Source: RHKK01 sp964596245
GTDB taxonomy: Bacteria > Patescibacteriota > Patescibacteriia > 2-12-FULL-60-25
DNA length: 11,973 nt
NCBI GenBank assembly: GCA_964596245.1
Contig: CAZQSK010000015.1
Span: forward strand, 1 to 11,973
Direction: 5' to 3'
Made by a program: the position numbers and the translations under genes. Numbering within the stretch: position 1 is the first letter of the stretch; each line of letters begins with the position of its first letter. The notes under the pieces are model-generated. The model saw nothing but the letters and a program-made list of their open reading frames with translations. It was not told the DNA's origin and did not search any database. Positions 11,934 through 11,973 of this stretch are shown here, in pieces.

Positions 11934-11973
11934 CGTTCTTTTTCTGTTCCTATGTGGGTAAGTTATTTCCCAC

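Noticed and set aside
11953..11961. DnaA-box-like TGTGGGTAA and a GTGGG/CCCAC inverted repeat at the right edge
   Set aside because: A single box with one mismatch and no cluster or AT-rich unwinding region. The arms are only five bases long. Not enough to claim an origin or an extra MraZ site.
11919..11973. Possible C-terminus of a minus-strand gene entering from the right edge, ending in a basic tail and a TAA in the hairpin loop
   Set aside because: Only 17 codons are visible, other frames are also possible, and nothing identifies the right one. The terminator at 11905-11933 does suggest that some gene ends here.
1..11973. Recoded TGA (glycine), as in some CPR lineages
   Set aside because: dnaB, the glycosyltransferase, paralog 2 and mraZ end at TGA exactly where the families end, and no in-frame TGA interrupts a conserved domain.
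1..11973. CRISPR array, tRNA, rRNA or insertion sequence
   Set aside because: No regularly spaced direct repeats apart from the coding 30-base units, no cloverleaf or rRNA-like sequence, and no transposase frame was seen.

Overview
The window looks like a chromosomal core-gene region of a Candidate Phyla Radiation (Patescibacteria) bacterium, most likely of the Parcubacteria type. This is an inference from gene content and style. The genes are small and tightly packed, most have no Shine-Dalgarno sequence, the dcw cluster is reduced to mraZ-rsmH-ftsL, and there is a membrane-anchored Clp-type ATPase next to a small membrane protein. TGA and TAA are both used as normal stops, so the genetic code is the standard bacterial one. 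No mobile element, tRNA, rRNA or CRISPR array is visible.

Layout, left to right. Positions 1-59 hold the start of a minus-strand gene that runs out of the window, behind an extended -10 promoter. A plus-strand operon follows: dnaB (replicative helicase), ebfC/ybaB (nucleoid-associated protein) and recR (recombination mediator). It ends in a bidirectional hairpin shared with the convergent rplU (ribosomal protein L21).

Positions 2939-4261 carry two diverged paralogs of a protein family I do not recognise. Both start at non-ATG codons behind near-perfect Shine-Dalgarno sequences, unlike every neighbour. The downstream member (4261-3629) probably shares an operon with a WecA/TagO-type phosphoglycosyltransferase (5840-4803) and a membrane-anchored DUF192 protein (4801-4286).

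Divergent from that operon, with interleaved promoters, is a plus-strand gene (5942-6946) encoding two response-regulator-receiver-like domains joined by a linker with three exact 10-residue repeats. Convergent to it is a two-gene minus-strand operon (9987-6969): a 125-residue membrane protein and an 879-residue ClpC-like ATPase with two N-terminal membrane segments, a degenerate first AAA domain, and no canonical pore loop in either ring.

The right end is the start of the dcw (division and cell wall) cluster on the minus strand: mraZ, rsmH and an FtsL-like protein. It has a strong promoter, three MraZ-box repeats, and a structured 3' region with a terminator directly after ftsL.

The best candidates for undescribed biology are the paralog pair, the tandem receiver-like protein and the membrane-bound Clp variant with its small partner. 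The window also shows recurrent leaderless-type promoters and terminators that overlap stop codons.
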